A DNA stretch of 64,000 nucleotides from Saccharina japonica (Eukaryota; Sar; Phaeophyceae; Laminariales; Laminariaceae), in NCBI GenBank assembly GCA_008828725.1, contig MEHQ01000596.1:52534-116533 (forward strand). Reading direction: 5' to 3'. Below are positions 42,814 to 54,273 of the stretch, piece by piece; positions within the stretch are counted from its first letter, which is position 1; each line of letters begins with the position of its first letter. Below the pieces are notes generated by a model, which saw nothing but the letters and a program-made list of their open reading frames with translations, was not told the DNA's origin and did not search any database. Both the position numbers and the translations under genes were made by a program.

Positions 42814-45800
42814 CTACTGTTTCAGTCGGCGCACCCTTGCCGCCACGGCCTCTGGCGTCACCTCCGAGGGGAGCTTAGCCGTCAAGTCACCGTGGTACGG
42901 GTGGAAAAGACGCGAAACCTCTCCCTGCGGAAGGCCGGGCATGACAAAGATCAGGGGCGATGCGATGCGGAAAACGGCCGGAGGCGAGTTTGGGAAGGGT
43001 GGGGAGGGGAAGGAGGCAGTTTTCGGTTATCGATCAGCGAGGCGAGTCTGGAAAAGGTCGGGGTAGGGGAGAGGGGGCGGTTTTCGATGAGGGGGTGGCG
43101 AATGTGGGATAGAAGGGGAGAGAGGAAGGGGACAGTTTTCGATGAGGAAGGCGAGTGTGGAAAGAGGGAGGGGAAGGGGGGGCGGGTTTCGATCAGGGGG
43201 GTGAGTGTGGGAATGGCGGGGAGAGGGAGAAGGGGGCTTCCGATCAGGGGGGCTGAGTATGGGATGGGAGGGGAGAGACGAAGCGGACGGTTTTCGATCA
43301 GGGAGGCGAGTGTGGAAAGGGCGGGGGAGGGGAACGGGGGGTGGTTTTCGCTCAGGGGGGCGAGTGTGGGAACGGAGGAGGCGGTTTTCGATCAGGGGGG
43401 GCGAGTGTGGGAAGGGCAGCGAGAGAGGAAAGGGGCGGCTTTCGATCAGTTCCAGCCGCTACGAGCATCGCCGCGAACACAATCGCGTTGGGAGAGACCT
43501 AAGTCGCCCTTCCCTTCACGCGAGAGAGCGAACGACAAATGATGCGCAAAGCGCTAGATTCGAGGTTCGAATTCAAGAGCGGCCATTTTTTATCACGTAC
43601 GCCCGCTCGCGTGGGCGTCCCCCGAGCACTCTTGGTCCCGTGAGACCCCTTTCCTATTTCCCACGTACCCCTCCCCAATCAGTATTGATCTCGCCCCGAA
43701 CCCTCTTCTTATTTATCGCGTATCCGTAGCGCCTCTTTTCGCTCATCCTCTCGTCAAATCCCCTCCTCGGCCGCAAGAACAAGAAGCGGTGTACGCCGTT
43801 TACTGGTTAGAATTGGCAACCTGCTTAGCCCTGCTTGTAGTCGGCGCTGCTGACTGAGTAGGCCCGCTGATTTGTGAGTAGGTCATCTCTTTTAACCAAG
43901 TAAAAAATAACCGGAGAAATGGTTGGTACGACGTCTTGTAATTCAGGTCTGTGTATTCGGCGTTATTCTAATTGTTAATGAAATAATCGATAAATAAAAG
44001 AAAGTACGAGAAGGAGGTGAGTAGTTTAAAACACAATGTATTTCGTACCGTATCTATTTGAGTTGACAGATGCGCGTCACATCTTGTCATGCGTCAGATG
44101 GCCTTGGGGGCAATATTACCAATCATAGTTCGTCCGTCAACGAAGGAATGTACCGAGATCCCCCTGATGAGATCGTAGGAGACCTGACATCACAGTTGTA
44201 CAACAAGAGACGAATATCTTGTGACCAGATAAATTGGTGATACCTGCATGGGAGATCCTTACGATGATCTCCGGATACGTGCACGTTGGACGAGACATGG
44301 CTCCCACATCGCCCCCCATAATGTTCGCTCTGCGGCCAAACATCAAGCCCTACGGACTTGAGCGCTCTTCTATGATGTCGTCATCGAGAATATCTTGAAC
44401 ACACTCACGTATTGACAGCGGCTTCAGTGCCTGGATTTGCTCGATACGGACGACAGCTCGCGGGTTTCGTATTATCAGCTAGTGTACTACCGCTGAAGCA
44501 ATATCGGAACGAAAAGCCGTATCATACGTGAAGACTGCTAGTTTTTGTTTTAAAGTCATCTCTGATGACACCCAACGCCAAAATAACAAAACTACCACAG
44601 GCTTCAATCAAGCCTAGTCGTCGACGCCAATATGAGTGAGTGTACTCAAGGTTCGACTCGAGGACTGTAACAGGTTCTCTTTTGTTTGCGTAACGTGTAC
44701 ACACGCCAGGTGTTGGGATGCAGAACGAGATATGAGTGACAGGTGCGCGTCGTACCTTGTCATGCACTCGGGGTCTCGGGGAAATATTACCAATCGTAGT
44801 TCGTCCGTCGACAAAGGATTGTACCGAGATCGACCTGATGATATCGTAGGAGATATGACGTCACAGTTGTACGATAAGAGATAAAAACCTTGCGACCAGA
44901 TTAATTGGTGATATCTGCATCGGAGATCCTTACGGTGATCTCCGGATACGTGCAGGTTGGACGAGACATGACTCCCATATCTAGACTCATTAAAAAAAAA
45001 TGAAGTCCTTCTACGTATATTACGAGTAGACGCTTTATTTTTTCAACTTTGGGGAAACATACCGAGACAAAAACAAAACCGCGAAAGTTTATTTATATAC
45101 GTACCATCTTCGATTTTTTTTTGCTGGCTGAGCAGTCTATAGGCCTAAATAGCAGGTTATACCCGTTCTCACCAATGACTTATAATTTGCGTGAGTTCAC
45201 TTTTGTTTCCGGGTTGTTCACATGCACCTCACCTGCAGTTCCCCTTGTGTCCAGCGTGTGGCGGAAAGTGGCCGACTGAGTAAGCTACTACTGTTCCAGG
45301 GAGCATAGTACTCAAAACAAAAAAAACGTAGGAGGATACTCGCGACGTATGTGGTTTTTGTGTCCATCTTGGGTTCTGATTACTATGTTTTACTATTCCC
45401 CCCCGGTTCTTAGGGCCGTTCTTATCGGGCAACTTTTTTTCACAATTTCCAACAGTTTTTCCAAAAAAAAGAGGAAAAAGAAGAAAAAGAGGAACTATTT
45501 CCATTTTGTGGAAATTCTTCAGAGAGAAAAATGATTGGAAGGCTTCGCGTTCCAATAAATGGGGAAAAAATGGAAAAAATGGAATACGGAAATGTGCGCG
45601 AAAACTATATAAGGAAAAATTGGAAATTCATGGCTCCGATAACAATGGCCCTTTGCAGGATGCAGCTCACCCTCCATGCGACTCGCCCAGTACGTCACGG
45701 GGCTTCGCGCTTGGTGCAAGCAATGTCTGCCTGGTTGGTGAAAACCCAACGTGCTCCGTTCCGGCATTGCATTGTAGGGATGCGAGGGTCTATGGTCATA

Positions 45801-46701
45801 CGACTACGGCCGTGCATGACATGAGTACCGGGGGGGGGGGGGGGGGGGGGGCGAGGGCCGGCATACAGGGGGTGGTCGGCAGGGGCCAGTTCGAGTTGTT
45901 GACTGGCAAGAGGGTGGGGGAAGCCCTGAAATAAAGCAATTTTAATTTTACATTCAGTGCTTTCATCCCCATTGTATAGATAATGTATTGCATTGCGTGC
46001 GTTCATGAACCACTCTGGCAAGAGTTCAAGTCATACTACCGGGACTTTTTCTTTCGTTTTTTCTTTATGTGTGCCTGTCTGAACGTCGTCGCGGTAATAA
46101 CAAAACCCACCAGTGCTACTACTGCTTGTAGTTTCACAATCTTTGTTTGCCCTTCGTCATACTTCGAAGTAAATGAACAGCTACCTGGCATACATTGCTG
46201 TTATCACAGCACTGCCAGTGGGCACCCCCTTCATACCCCCCACTTCAAAGTATATCTATAGCTACAAACCTGGCATATCTTCAGACATCACAGCACTACT
46301 ATTTACCAGCGGGACGCGCTTTCCCTACCCTAACCCTACATTTCTGTATCACAGCAGCACTACGTGCGTATCACCGGAAAGCACCCTTCCCCCCCTTTCC
46401 CTACACCTGTCGCCGAACGTGTTGAAAAAGCCTTCACCTCCTTGATCTCGAGTTGCTTCTTTTGCCCCGTGGTGCCGACCGCGGTCCCCTGCCGCCACTC
46501 CACGACCACGAAGTCCGCCCCGTCTCCGCCCATCCGGACACGCCGCACGGCCTCCTGCACCGACGTCAGCACTGCTTCGCTTGGCGCGTCCTTCGTCTTG
46601 GTCTCTCCGTCCCTAGCCTTAGTCTCGCCACCACCACCACCACCACCACCGCCACCACTACAGTCACTGAGACCGTGATCGCGATTACTACCGCGACCTT
46701 T

Positions 46702-46732
<31 letters not shown>

Positions 46733-47159
46733 TCGCCGCCACTGCCGCTACTGCTACTGCTGCTGACGCTGCTGACGCTGCCAAGGCCAGTGCTATCGCC
46801 GCCGCCGAAGCTGCTGCTGCTGCTGCTCTTGGCGAGGGTGTCGAGGAACAGCTTCGGGAAGTGCTGCCTCTCTTCCTCCGACGGCGAACTGATGGCCTTG
46901 ATGCTGTCGGCCTTGATCACGATGCTGCCGCGGAGAGACTTCGAGTTCGTGTTGGGGGCGATGTACACGGGCCTCGTCGCCACCTTCTCCGGCAAAAGAC
47001 GGAGAGACTCCTCGGTCGGACGAAACATTGTCGTTGGGACGGGAATAGATCCGTTGGTCGACGGAGGCGAAGGAAGCGGTGCGTCCGGCGGAGGGGAGAA
47101 GATTGGCGGTGGCACCGACGAAGACACCGAAGAGGTTCCCTTGCGGGTGTGGTTGGGGT
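42814..47159 (-). CDS. Unrecognised Ser/Gly-rich protein (two exons)
   Basis: Exon 47159-46438 (acceptor CGCAG, donor GAG|GTGAAG) encodes about 240 residues. It begins PNHTRKGTSSVSSSVPPPIF, continues with conserved-looking FRPTEESLRLLPEKVATRPV, YIAPNTNSKSLRGSIVIKAD and SIKAISSPSEEERQHFPKLF, then poly-Ser and poly-Gly, then SVQEAVRRVRMGGDGADFVV and VEWRQGTAVG. A terminal exon at 42924-42814 (acceptor CCGCAG, stop TAG) encodes GEVSRLFHPYHGDLTAKLPS and ends EVTPEAVAARVRRLKQ. Both junctions are phase 0, so the two may be spliced over a 3.5-kb intron, or belong to different genes with exons I missed. No family recognised. The codon bias and acceptors look real. Confidence 0.45.
42970..43465 (-). 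repeat. ~55-60-bp tandem array before a splice acceptor
   Basis: About nine units of the plus-strand type GGTTTTCGATCAGGGGGGCG then AGTGTGGGAA and G/A-rich filler. The unit closest to the acceptor at 42925 has merged into the intron end (CAAACTCGCCTCC, CCCCTGATC on minus). In the transcript the array is C/T-rich. Confidence 0.85.
43466..44059. other. Intronic or intergenic spacer
   Basis: No recognised feature. Confidence 0.3.
44060..44310. repeat. ~250-bp direct repeat, copy 1
   Basis: Matches 44728-44975: GTGCGCGTCACATCTTGTCA-type start, CAATATTACCAATC, GTTCGTCCGTC, GGAGATCCTTACGATGATCT, GATCTCCGGATACGTGCA and GGACGAGACATG. Confidence 0.85.
44311..44727. other. Spacer between direct repeats
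   Basis: No gene recognised. Confidence 0.3.
44728..44975. repeat. ~250-bp direct repeat, copy 2
   Basis: Second copy of 44060-44310, about 85 percent identical. Substitutions and indels are scattered and break frames, so it is unlikely to be coding. Confidence 0.85.
45405..45835 (+). mobile_element. R2 repeat 3' fragment, split by family F element
   Basis: After CGGTTCTTA the R2 sequence is interrupted by 45413-45651. It resumes at GCAGGATGCAGCTCACCCTC through CCAACGTGCTCCG, GGTCATACGACTACGGCCGT and CATGACATGAGTAC. The next base is C, then a G-run, unlike the pure C-tracts elsewhere. Confidence 0.85.
45413..45651. mobile_element. Family F element nested in R2
   Basis: GGGCCGTTCTTATCGGGCAA at the left and GGCTCCGATAACAATGGCCC at the right are degenerate inverted ends. 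Flanks TTA (45410-45412) and TTT. The intact R2 copies read GGTTCTTAGCAGGATG at this point. Confidence 0.8.
45836..46437. other. Spacer with small duplication
   Basis: A G-run at 45831-45851. Two degenerate ~95-bp blocks near 46160-46300 share CTACCTGGCATA and ATCACAGCACT. No gene recognised. Confidence 0.4.
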
Positions 47160-47208
47160 CTGCGAGACGAAGAGAAACACAAAAAAAAACGAATGCAAAG
47201 GGACCGGT

Positions 47209-47460
47209 GTGAGGAGGAGGAGGAGGAGGAGGAGGAGGGGGGGGAGAAGAAGGGGGAGGGGGAGGAGGAGGAGAAGGAGAGGGATTGGAGGAGGAGGAGG
47301 AAGAGGAAGAGGATGATGATGAGGATGAAGGATGAGGGCGAGGAGGAGGGTGAGGAGGAGAGGGAGGAGGAGGGGGGGGGGGAGGGGCGGGGGCGGGAGG
47401 AGTTGGCGGGGGGGGGGGGGGGGAGAAGGAGGAGAGAAAGGAGGAAGTTTAGTGGGGGGC
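47209..47460 (-). repeat. GA-rich (plus) / CT-rich (minus) array
   Basis: About 250 bp of GAGGAGGAGG and G-runs, so pyrimidine-rich in the minus transcript, ending about 50 bases before the acceptor at 47160-47161. Confidence 0.85.
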
Positions 47461-47469
47461 GTAAATCGA

Positions 47470-47545
47470 TTTTGTATTGCTTGGCCGGCTTAAGTCATTT
47501 GACGGCATGCTGACAACACGCATCTCTTTCGAGAGCAGGTGGGGC
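47470..47545 (-). mobile_element. Decayed LINE tail
   Basis: TTGCTTGGCCGGCTTAAGTC, then ATTTGACGGC and CATCTCTTTCGAGAGC, recall the LINE tail (TTGCTTGCCTTAGTCATTTG, CATCCCTTTCGAGACG) with heavy divergence, next to a G-run. Confidence 0.5.
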
Positions 47546-47906
47546 GGGGCGGGAAGAAAGGATGAGGAGGGAGTAGAAGGGTAGGAAGGAAGGAAGGAGG
47601 AGGGGGGGGGGGGGGGGCTCGAAGTCCCGCTGGATGCTGGGAAGGAGATCGGCAAATGTTATACATGTAGCGGGTCGGGACCGCTGTGGCGTGCGCCGAT
47701 CGAGTGCCTTCGGCCGACACGGACGGCTGGAACAAGAGGTGGCGAGTCCAGGGCGGCACCGATTGCAAACCACATACATTGTGTTGCTACCAAATTCCGT
47801 ATGCCAGATCGGAGTGTACGGACAAAAAAATGGAAAAACACCGGTCAACGCAGAGCAGCAATGACTTGGTGCTGTATTCACAGCAGTAGCAGTAGCAGCA
47901 GCAGCA

Positions 47907-50900
47907 TCACACAGCGACATCTGCATTGCATTCAGTGCTGTACATGTAAGGAGGGTTGTACGAGGTGTTTTTTGTTTTGATTTTACGAATGAGCACGCTC
48001 CGGGTTCCAATGTACACACGCTCCGGGCACGAAATCCCTTTCTCTCTACCTTTGCCGATTATTTGACGCACGCGCGCCCGGATGATTTTCATGGTGATAT
48101 CCTCGCGGGCCGCCCCTCGAAAGTGAAACTGGCAGTGCACGTGGTTCCGGAAAGCTGATGCCACGGCCCCCTGCACACAAGGAGGGCGCAGGGTCGGGTT
48201 GGGAAGCGGGGTGGGCGGGGGGAGTTGAGTCAATTATCCTCAGGGTTTGGGGCTGTGGTGTTTCGTTGAGCCTAGCCGTTGTTCGACACTCGGGCGCTGC
48301 ACCAGCCTTCTTATTCAAGGCGCAAGGGGGGAGGGGGGGGTTGAGCCAATTGTCCTTAGGGTTTGAGGCTGTGATGTTTCGTTGAGCCTAGCCGTTGTTT
48401 GACACTCGGGCGCTGCACCATCCTTCTTATTTAAGGCGCACTCCGTATCGGTGTCGTCTCGCGCACGAAAGCCTGCGGGGCATATTTATATACGTAGCCG
48501 GGGTTAGCTGAGGTTTTCGAGACCGCGCTCGCCCCATTGGAACAGCACGCCACTCCTACTGCTGTAGCGGCAAAGGCTGCGCAGCTCTTGGTTCTGCTTT
48601 CTGCAGTACGCATTGCTCTTATCCTTTCTACCCATACCATCCCAGCGACGAGAGCCAGCCTTAGCCTCCATCATACGGGGCTTACGTCATGCCGATCATT
48701 TATCAAGCCCATCAGACCTCTCGTCGGCACCGGCAGCGGCCTCGGCCCCGGCACCAACAACTGAAACTACAACTGAAGCGGGCGCGCGGTGGGCAGTATT
48801 GAAATATGGACGTTGGGATCAATATCAATGTTGACGTGCAGTCACTTCGCACAAGTAAACTGAGAATCGTAGTTCTAGATACGGACAGAATAAAATACCA
48901 GATGCGGAGAAATATAGGAGTTTGTTATTTCCACACATAATAATCAACTTACTTGTACCGGGAAGTTGATCGTAGTACAGGGTAACCAGCTTACCATCAG
49001 AGACAGTTGCAGAGAACGTTACAAGGACGTCTCATGGTGCGGCTGGCGCCGCACGACACCTGGCTTCGACTTAAGAGAAACTGCAATATATATATATGTA
49101 GCCCTGACCTGGTGGGTGCTGACCCTGGCCTTAACGAAAGCGGGGATGTTCTCCGGCATCCATGTGATGAAGCAGTAAGCCTCGTGGAACACCAGATCGA
49201 ACTTCTCCGAGACCTTCATTTATTTTTTGTGTTTGGCAACAAAAAGGGGTTGGGCGTGTTGTTTGTTGCCCCCGCCGAAACCAGACAGAACAGACGCGGG
49301 AGGCCGAGGGAGGACGGAGGTTCACGCCGGCGAGACCGGTCGAACGGTAAAAAAACAAATTCGTCTGACGCGTGATACACGATTGGGGGTATGTAAGTAG
49401 CACGTTTGGCCAAAATGTGTTGAAAGAAAAGCAAAATGTTTTTATTGGCCAGAACATTTTTGAATGACGGAGGGGGGGGGAGGGGGGGGGGGTACTCATT
49501 TGTTGCTTGCCTTAGTCATTTGACCATTGACCACGCATCCCTTTCGGGACGGAGCACCGTTCTTACTCCTAATAGAGACACCACCCTCGCCAAGAGTTGG
49601 GCTTCGCAACCGAGGAAACCACTCAATACCGTTCGATTGCCATTTACCGGTAACATTTTACAAACTTTTACGAAGTCGTTGTATTTCAGCTACGAGGGTC
49701 ATGGGGTTGTTTCACAACTCGGGACAAACCATCGGTTTCCATACCATGATCCTCGATCTTGCCTCGAAAGGCAGATGTATTCTTGAATGATCTAAACATA
49801 GCTCATGTTGCCCGGTGGGGTCCGAATAAACCTGCATTTGAGTCTCAGAACATGTTTGCCAGGGCTGGTTCAGTACACTACTATGCAGATCCTGCACGAC
49901 CGTTTTCACAACGGTACGTAGGCGAGGGAACTAAACTACCAAGTGATATGATACGATTTTTTTTTTTATAGATGATGATCTCTCTGTCTGGGGTGTGGGC
50001 TGTTTTTATTTTCCAGGTTGCGCACTTTCATTTTTTCTTCTTCTCAAAAGTCGGTATTTGGGTGAGAGAGAGACAAAAAAAGAGCTTCCCGAGTGAGAAA
50101 AGGCATCAGAAAAAGCCTCAAGAAAAATTAGGTACACCCGATATCGGAGACGCGTACTATGTGCAGGTTGCACTTGCAAAAGTGTTTGTGCAGTATGACG
50201 GTTTTAATAGGTGAGGCTGGCCTTTTGGGCCGCATGTTGTTTTTTGGGAAAACGCCATCAAAACACGCGGCGGAGCCGCGTGGCTGCCCCTGCCGAACTC
50301 GTGCTCCCAAAGGGGTTGGGGTTCGGGTTCGGGTTCGGGTTCGGGTTCGGGTTCGGGTTCGGGTTAGGGTTAGGGTTAGGGATGCGTCTGGGGTTGGCTT
50401 GGTCTGGGTCGACGGGCAAGCATGAAATTGGCCACACACAGCCTGCACAAAACTTTTGCAGGTGCAACCTGCACATAACGCACGCCAATATCGGATCATG
50501 CTTTGCGTCGAATCTCCAGAGCGTGGGACGGTGGGCCACGCGCCTGCCGCCTATGGTGAGGGATGCGGCAAACACAAAAAAGGGATTATCATGCTATATA
50601 GCGATCCCCTCCCCCCCCCTCCCCCCCCCCGACATGCTCCGTCCCGGNNNNNNNNNNCTCGAAAAGTATCGTATCATAATATGTAGAGAGGCACAGAACA
50701 GCAGCCCCGCACAACAGAGCGTGCGTACTCGTTAATGCTGCATATACTCGAAGTAGAGTATGTGCTGGTACTCGCACAACGCTCGAGCTTACTGCTGTAC
50801 CTGTTTCTGAAGCCGTACGTACTCGCACGAACATTGTGAAGAACGTGCCGAGATGAGATGGAAGGGATTGCAGGGATGACCGTTGCTGGCTTGGAAGCAA

Positions 50901-51931
50901 GCTTCTCTTCAATATGGGAGACCTCTTGTTTTATATTGTTAAACCTCTGACGATGGAGACTAAAAGGCTACAAACTGGGAAGCCAGGAGATAGAATAAAC
51001 CAGAGGAGGTAAGGAGAGGACAGGAGAGCGAGAGGGAGGGGAGGAGGGGGGCGTACTCATTTGTTGCTTGCCTTAGTCATTTGACCATTGACCACGCATC
51101 CCTTTCGAAGACGGAGCACCGTTCCTACCCCTAGTAGAGACGCCTCCAACACTTGGGTGAGAGGGAGGGCGGGGGGGTGAGAGTCTGCGTGAGAGCAGAC
51201 TCTCTTGCCCTCGCTAATCGACCGCTAGTCGGGTGATTACGATAGTTCTCCCTCTTAACTGCCCGTTAGTGGGATAGCTACAGTAGCCCACGGAACCATC
51301 CTATGGTGTTTAGCTTTTCCCGAGTGATCGTCTATTCTGTCCAAGGAGTAATGCCAAAATCATACCCAAGGGGTAATATCATTCCTGTGTTATTCGAAGC
51401 GCTAAGTCTACGAGTTCTCTCCTCTTTAGGAATATTCCGATGCTCAGAACAGTCCTATGGGCTCACAAGGCCTCGGTGTTACTGCCTATCTGATCTACCA
51501 AGGAAACTTCAGCACACGAGAATAATCTTAGGGCCCCAAGGCTTTTCACCTGTATAATTATCTCTCAGCCATGTTATAGCCCTAAGGCACCATATCACAA
51601 CCACTTGCATTAATGCCGCAATAACAACAACAGGAACAACAACAACAACAAAAACTCGTGAGCTCCAAACCAGCCCACAGCCCATCCCAAGGTTTGTTGC
51701 ACGCAGACATCTCTAACTTACTCTGAGAAGGCCGTAGTTCACTCCGAACGGCTCGGCCGCGTCCAGCAGAGACTTAAGGCCGCCTTTCCCGGAGCCGACA
51801 ATTCTGAGGACGCTATCGTCCTTGTAGCCGACGAGGCACCAGTCGGCGTTGGTCACGTCCGAGCGGACAGCCTTGACGGCCTTGCTGAAGTCGCCAGGGG
51901 TTTCGAACGACACTTTTGCGCTCGCTGCCAC
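47907..51931 (-). CDS. Coactosin-like ADF-H domain protein
   Basis: Exons on minus: 51931-51722, 49213-49109 and 48170 to a stop at 47907 (or a donor at 48050/48049), all phase 0 with GT-AG borders. Residues start VAASAKVSFETPGDFSKAVK, then AVRSDVTNADWCLVGYKDDS, VLRIVGSGKGGLKSLL and VNYGLLR; exon 2 gives AYCFITWMPENIPAFVKARV and STHQ; exon 3 gives GAVASAFRNHVHCQFHFRGA and EDITMKIIRARVRQIIGK. The order (VR.D.....W.L.GY, GSG.GGL, YG.LR, F.ITW....P...KAR.STH) is that of coactosin, a single ADF-homology domain that binds filamentous actin in the cytoplasm. About 145 residues to GKG fit the family. The frame stays open for some 40 more residues, so either the protein is longer or exon 3 splices at GTAGAG. 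The first exon with the start Met was not found. Confidence 0.85.
48217..48442. repeat. Two tandem ~115-bp repeats
   Basis: Copies from GTTGAGTCAATTATCCTCAG and GTTGAGCCAATTGTCCTTAG, both ending CTTCTTATTYAAGGCGCA, about 90 percent identical. They lie in the coactosin intron before exon 3. Confidence 0.9.
49485..49585 (-). mobile_element. LINE 3' tail fragment
   Basis: A G-run, then GTACTCATTTGTTGCTTGCC through CCTAATAGAGACACC. Lies in the coactosin intron between exons 1 and 2. Confidence 0.88.
50315..50381 (+). repeat. Interstitial telomere-like repeat
   Basis: About eight GGGTTC units followed by three GGGTTA units, in perfect register. TTAGGG is the telomere repeat of brown algae and many other eukaryotes; TTCGGG is a single-base variant. 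Confidence 0.9.
50648..50657. other. Assembly gap (10 N)
   Basis: Ten N. The flanks, TGCTCCGTCCCGG before and CTCGAAAAG after, resemble the LINE tail GTGCTCCGTCTCGAAAGG, so the gap may fall in a collapsed repeat. Confidence 0.95.
50658..51050. other. Spacer
   Basis: No recognised feature. Confidence 0.3.
51051..51157 (-). mobile_element. LINE 3' tail fragment
   Basis: CGTACTCATTTGTTGCTTGC through TAGAGACGCCTCCAACACTT, preceded by a G-rich run. Lies in the coactosin intron between exons 1 and 2. Confidence 0.88.
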
Positions 51932-52274
51932 CTGTTTTTGTTCGTGTTGGTCGTGCGTGCGGCAAGCGAGCGACAGGGGGGGGGGGGGGGGGAATTGTGC
52001 TGCCCCCCGGTTGTTGTGGATGTTTTTGTGTCCCGCGTTTTCTTGAATGAAGTCGAAAGGCGAACTGCTTACGGAATAAGTTGGGAGTGACTTTAAAACG
52101 TTTGGCTCGACTTTTGGCAGTAAGAAACAGACGAAAAAAAAAACATGTTTTTGTTAAAACTGAATTTTGTGTACCTAGGGCATGGCGCTCTGCTTCACGT
52201 GTTGAGGATTTAGGCCTGACCCAAAAGAAGAAAAAAACGCAACAGTAGCCGCGAACACGACTTCATCTATGACG

Positions 52275-52564
52275 GCATGCTACGGTGAAAAAGTGCCCCA
52301 TGCTTTTGCCTTTAGAGGGCGGTCACTTGAGGAGCCTCTATAGCTGCAGTAGTCAAAACACTGATTTTGGAGGGCAATAAAAGTGCTACAGTATATACCC
52401 GATGAAGCACTCCTAAGGCCTAAGCTTACAATGAAAAGTAGTGCGACACAAGAAATGAATTTCGACGATTTTTGGGTTAAGGTAAGGAGCCCCCCCCTCC
52501 CGTCATTCCGAAAACGTTTCAGCCAAAAAAAGGTATACCTTATACCTACATCGTAAGTACGCGT
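52275..52564. mobile_element. Family E element
   Basis: GCATGCTACGGTGAAAAAGT to ACATCGTAAGTACGCG. The interior has TGATTTTGGAGGGCAATAAA, TTTGGGTTAAGG and AAGGTATACC. Repeated in the second segment at about 55240-55545. Confidence 0.75.
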
Positions 52565-53439
52565 CCTGCAAATACTCGTACACAAAAGATTTTTACGAGT
52601 CGCTTGCGTCCGTAAATGAAAGCGCCACCAGATAATGCCGATATTGCAAGCAACTCCAAGGGAGTTCACCCACAGGGTCACCAGAATTGCGTGGCGTTCT
52701 GCAGCCGAGTAAAACTCGACAAACGACACAGTTGGGGCACGCAGACTATTGCTTACAAATAGAGGGCTTGTGGGGTTACCATAGTGGCGCGCTTTTACAC
52801 CAGTGCACCAAAAATAAGGGTTATGCATGGTTTATCGGGTTACCTATGGTGGTAGGCTGCAACACCAGAGTGCACTGAAAACAGCGGTAACGTACTTTTG
52901 TAGCGTAAATCAGCCACCCACCCACCCACACACCCAAGGGGGGCCATAACGATTCACTGTATACATCGTAATATATACAGCCATGTTGGTTATGTAGCAG
53001 AGTCCAGAATCCGAAAGTATATATGTTGTTGGTTATATAGCATAGTCCACTGGCATACCAAGTCACTTGACTTTAGTAGGCTATATAACCAAAAAAATGT
53101 CACCCACCCATATATATTAAAGCGGTGCAATAACGATTCACTGTATAAAATGTATAACGTAGTACTGCTACCTAACCCAAGCCCCCTCACACCTTTAAGG
53201 CGTTCAAAAAGTAGGTCGCAGTATTTCTTAGGGAGACGGTACAAGAGAAGGTTTGGTATACGGTAAAAAAAGGGGTTGTCTGCCCAACGCACCTTTTTTT
53301 GCTCTTTCGCGATGGCGAGGTGTGCGAAGTGAATGTCGGGAAGGGAGCTCCTCGCGCGTGCCCAGGCCTTGCGCCCCTTGGAAAGAAGGTTTGGCGAGGA
53401 TGGGGAGCGTTTGAGCGTCCTCTCGACCGTTTTGTCCGC

Positions 53440-53945
53440 CCTGCAATATATATGGGTATGGGTATGGGTGGTGGGTATATGGGTATAGGGGAGAGTATAT
53501 GGGTATGGGTGGATATATGGGTATGGGTGGGTACATTTGTATGGGTGGGTATGCTGGTATGGGTGGGTACATGGGTAGGGTACATGGGTATGGGTGTGTT
53601 TATGGATATGAGTGAGTATATGGGTATGAGTAGATATATGGGTATGGGGGGGTGTATGTGTATGGAGGGGTATATGGGTACGGGTGGGTATATGGGCATG
53701 GGAGGGTATATCGGTACGGGTGGGTGTATGGGGTATATGGGAGGGTATATGGGTATGGGTGGATATATGGGTATGGGTGGGTACATGGGTATGGGTGAGT
53801 ATATTGGTATGGGTGGGTACATGGGTATGGGTGGGTACATGGGTATGGGTGTGTTTATGGGTAGGGGTGTGTATATGGGTATGGGTGTGTATACGGGTAT
53901 GGGTGGGTATATGGGTATGGGTGGGTACATGGGTATGGGTGGATG
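53440..53945. repeat. 18-bp minisatellite
   Basis: About 28 units of GGTATGGGTGGGTACATG with variants. 18 bp equals six codons, so it opens YMGMGG frames on plus and MYPPIP frames on minus. A second copy lies at about 56697-57235. Confidence 0.92.
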
Positions 53946-54118
53946 AAATTCAATATTTAATGACTTGAGTTAGTGTGAATTAATTGATTGTATTTTTTAG
54001 GTGACGAGATGGGCTCAAGTAAAACCGAGCACGTCGAGAGAGGGGGCGGGAGAGGGAGAGGGAGGGGGAGAGGGAGAGGGAGAGAGAAAGGGAGAGGGAA
54101 AGGGAGAGGGAAAAGGAG

Positions 54119-54237
54119 AGAACGGGAGAGGGAGAAGGAGACACACACATCTACACAAACCGCGCAGATTGCGCACAGAACGGGAGAGGGAGAAGGAGAC
54201 ACACACATCTACACAAACCGCGCAGATTGCGCACTCA
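54119..54237. repeat. Tandem 59-bp duplication next to N
   Basis: GAACGGGAGAGGGAGAAGGA through CGCAGATTGCGCAC occurs twice, just left of the N at 54273. Confidence 0.85.
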
Positions 54238-54272
54238 AATCAAAATACCCCAATAGCCGCAAAAATCCGGCC

Positions 54273-54273
54273 N
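54273..54273. other. Assembly gap marker (single N)
   Basis: Single N. The base after it begins a second copy of the segment that starts at 51366. Confidence 0.95.

Larger units (their letters stand above)
51366..54105. repeat. 2.7-kb duplicated segment, copy 1
   Basis: Runs collinear with 54274-57398, from CCAAGGGGTAATATCATTCC to the GGGAGAGGGAAAGGGAGAGG run. Contains coactosin exon 51931-51722, a family E element and a minisatellite. This copy has the open exon. Confidence 0.9.

Noticed and set aside
42706..43542. 278-residue plus-strand frame
   Set aside because: Low-complexity translation of the 60-bp tandem array and of the antisense of the terminal exon.
46453..47316. 287-residue plus-strand frame
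   Set aside because: Antisense of the Ser/Gly-rich exon at 47159-46438, extended by a GAG repeat.
53187..53946. Long YPPIP (minus) and YMGMGG (plus) repeat proteins
   Set aside because: The 18-bp minisatellite is open in several frames on both strands; no start context, splice sites or non-repeat domain supports a gene.
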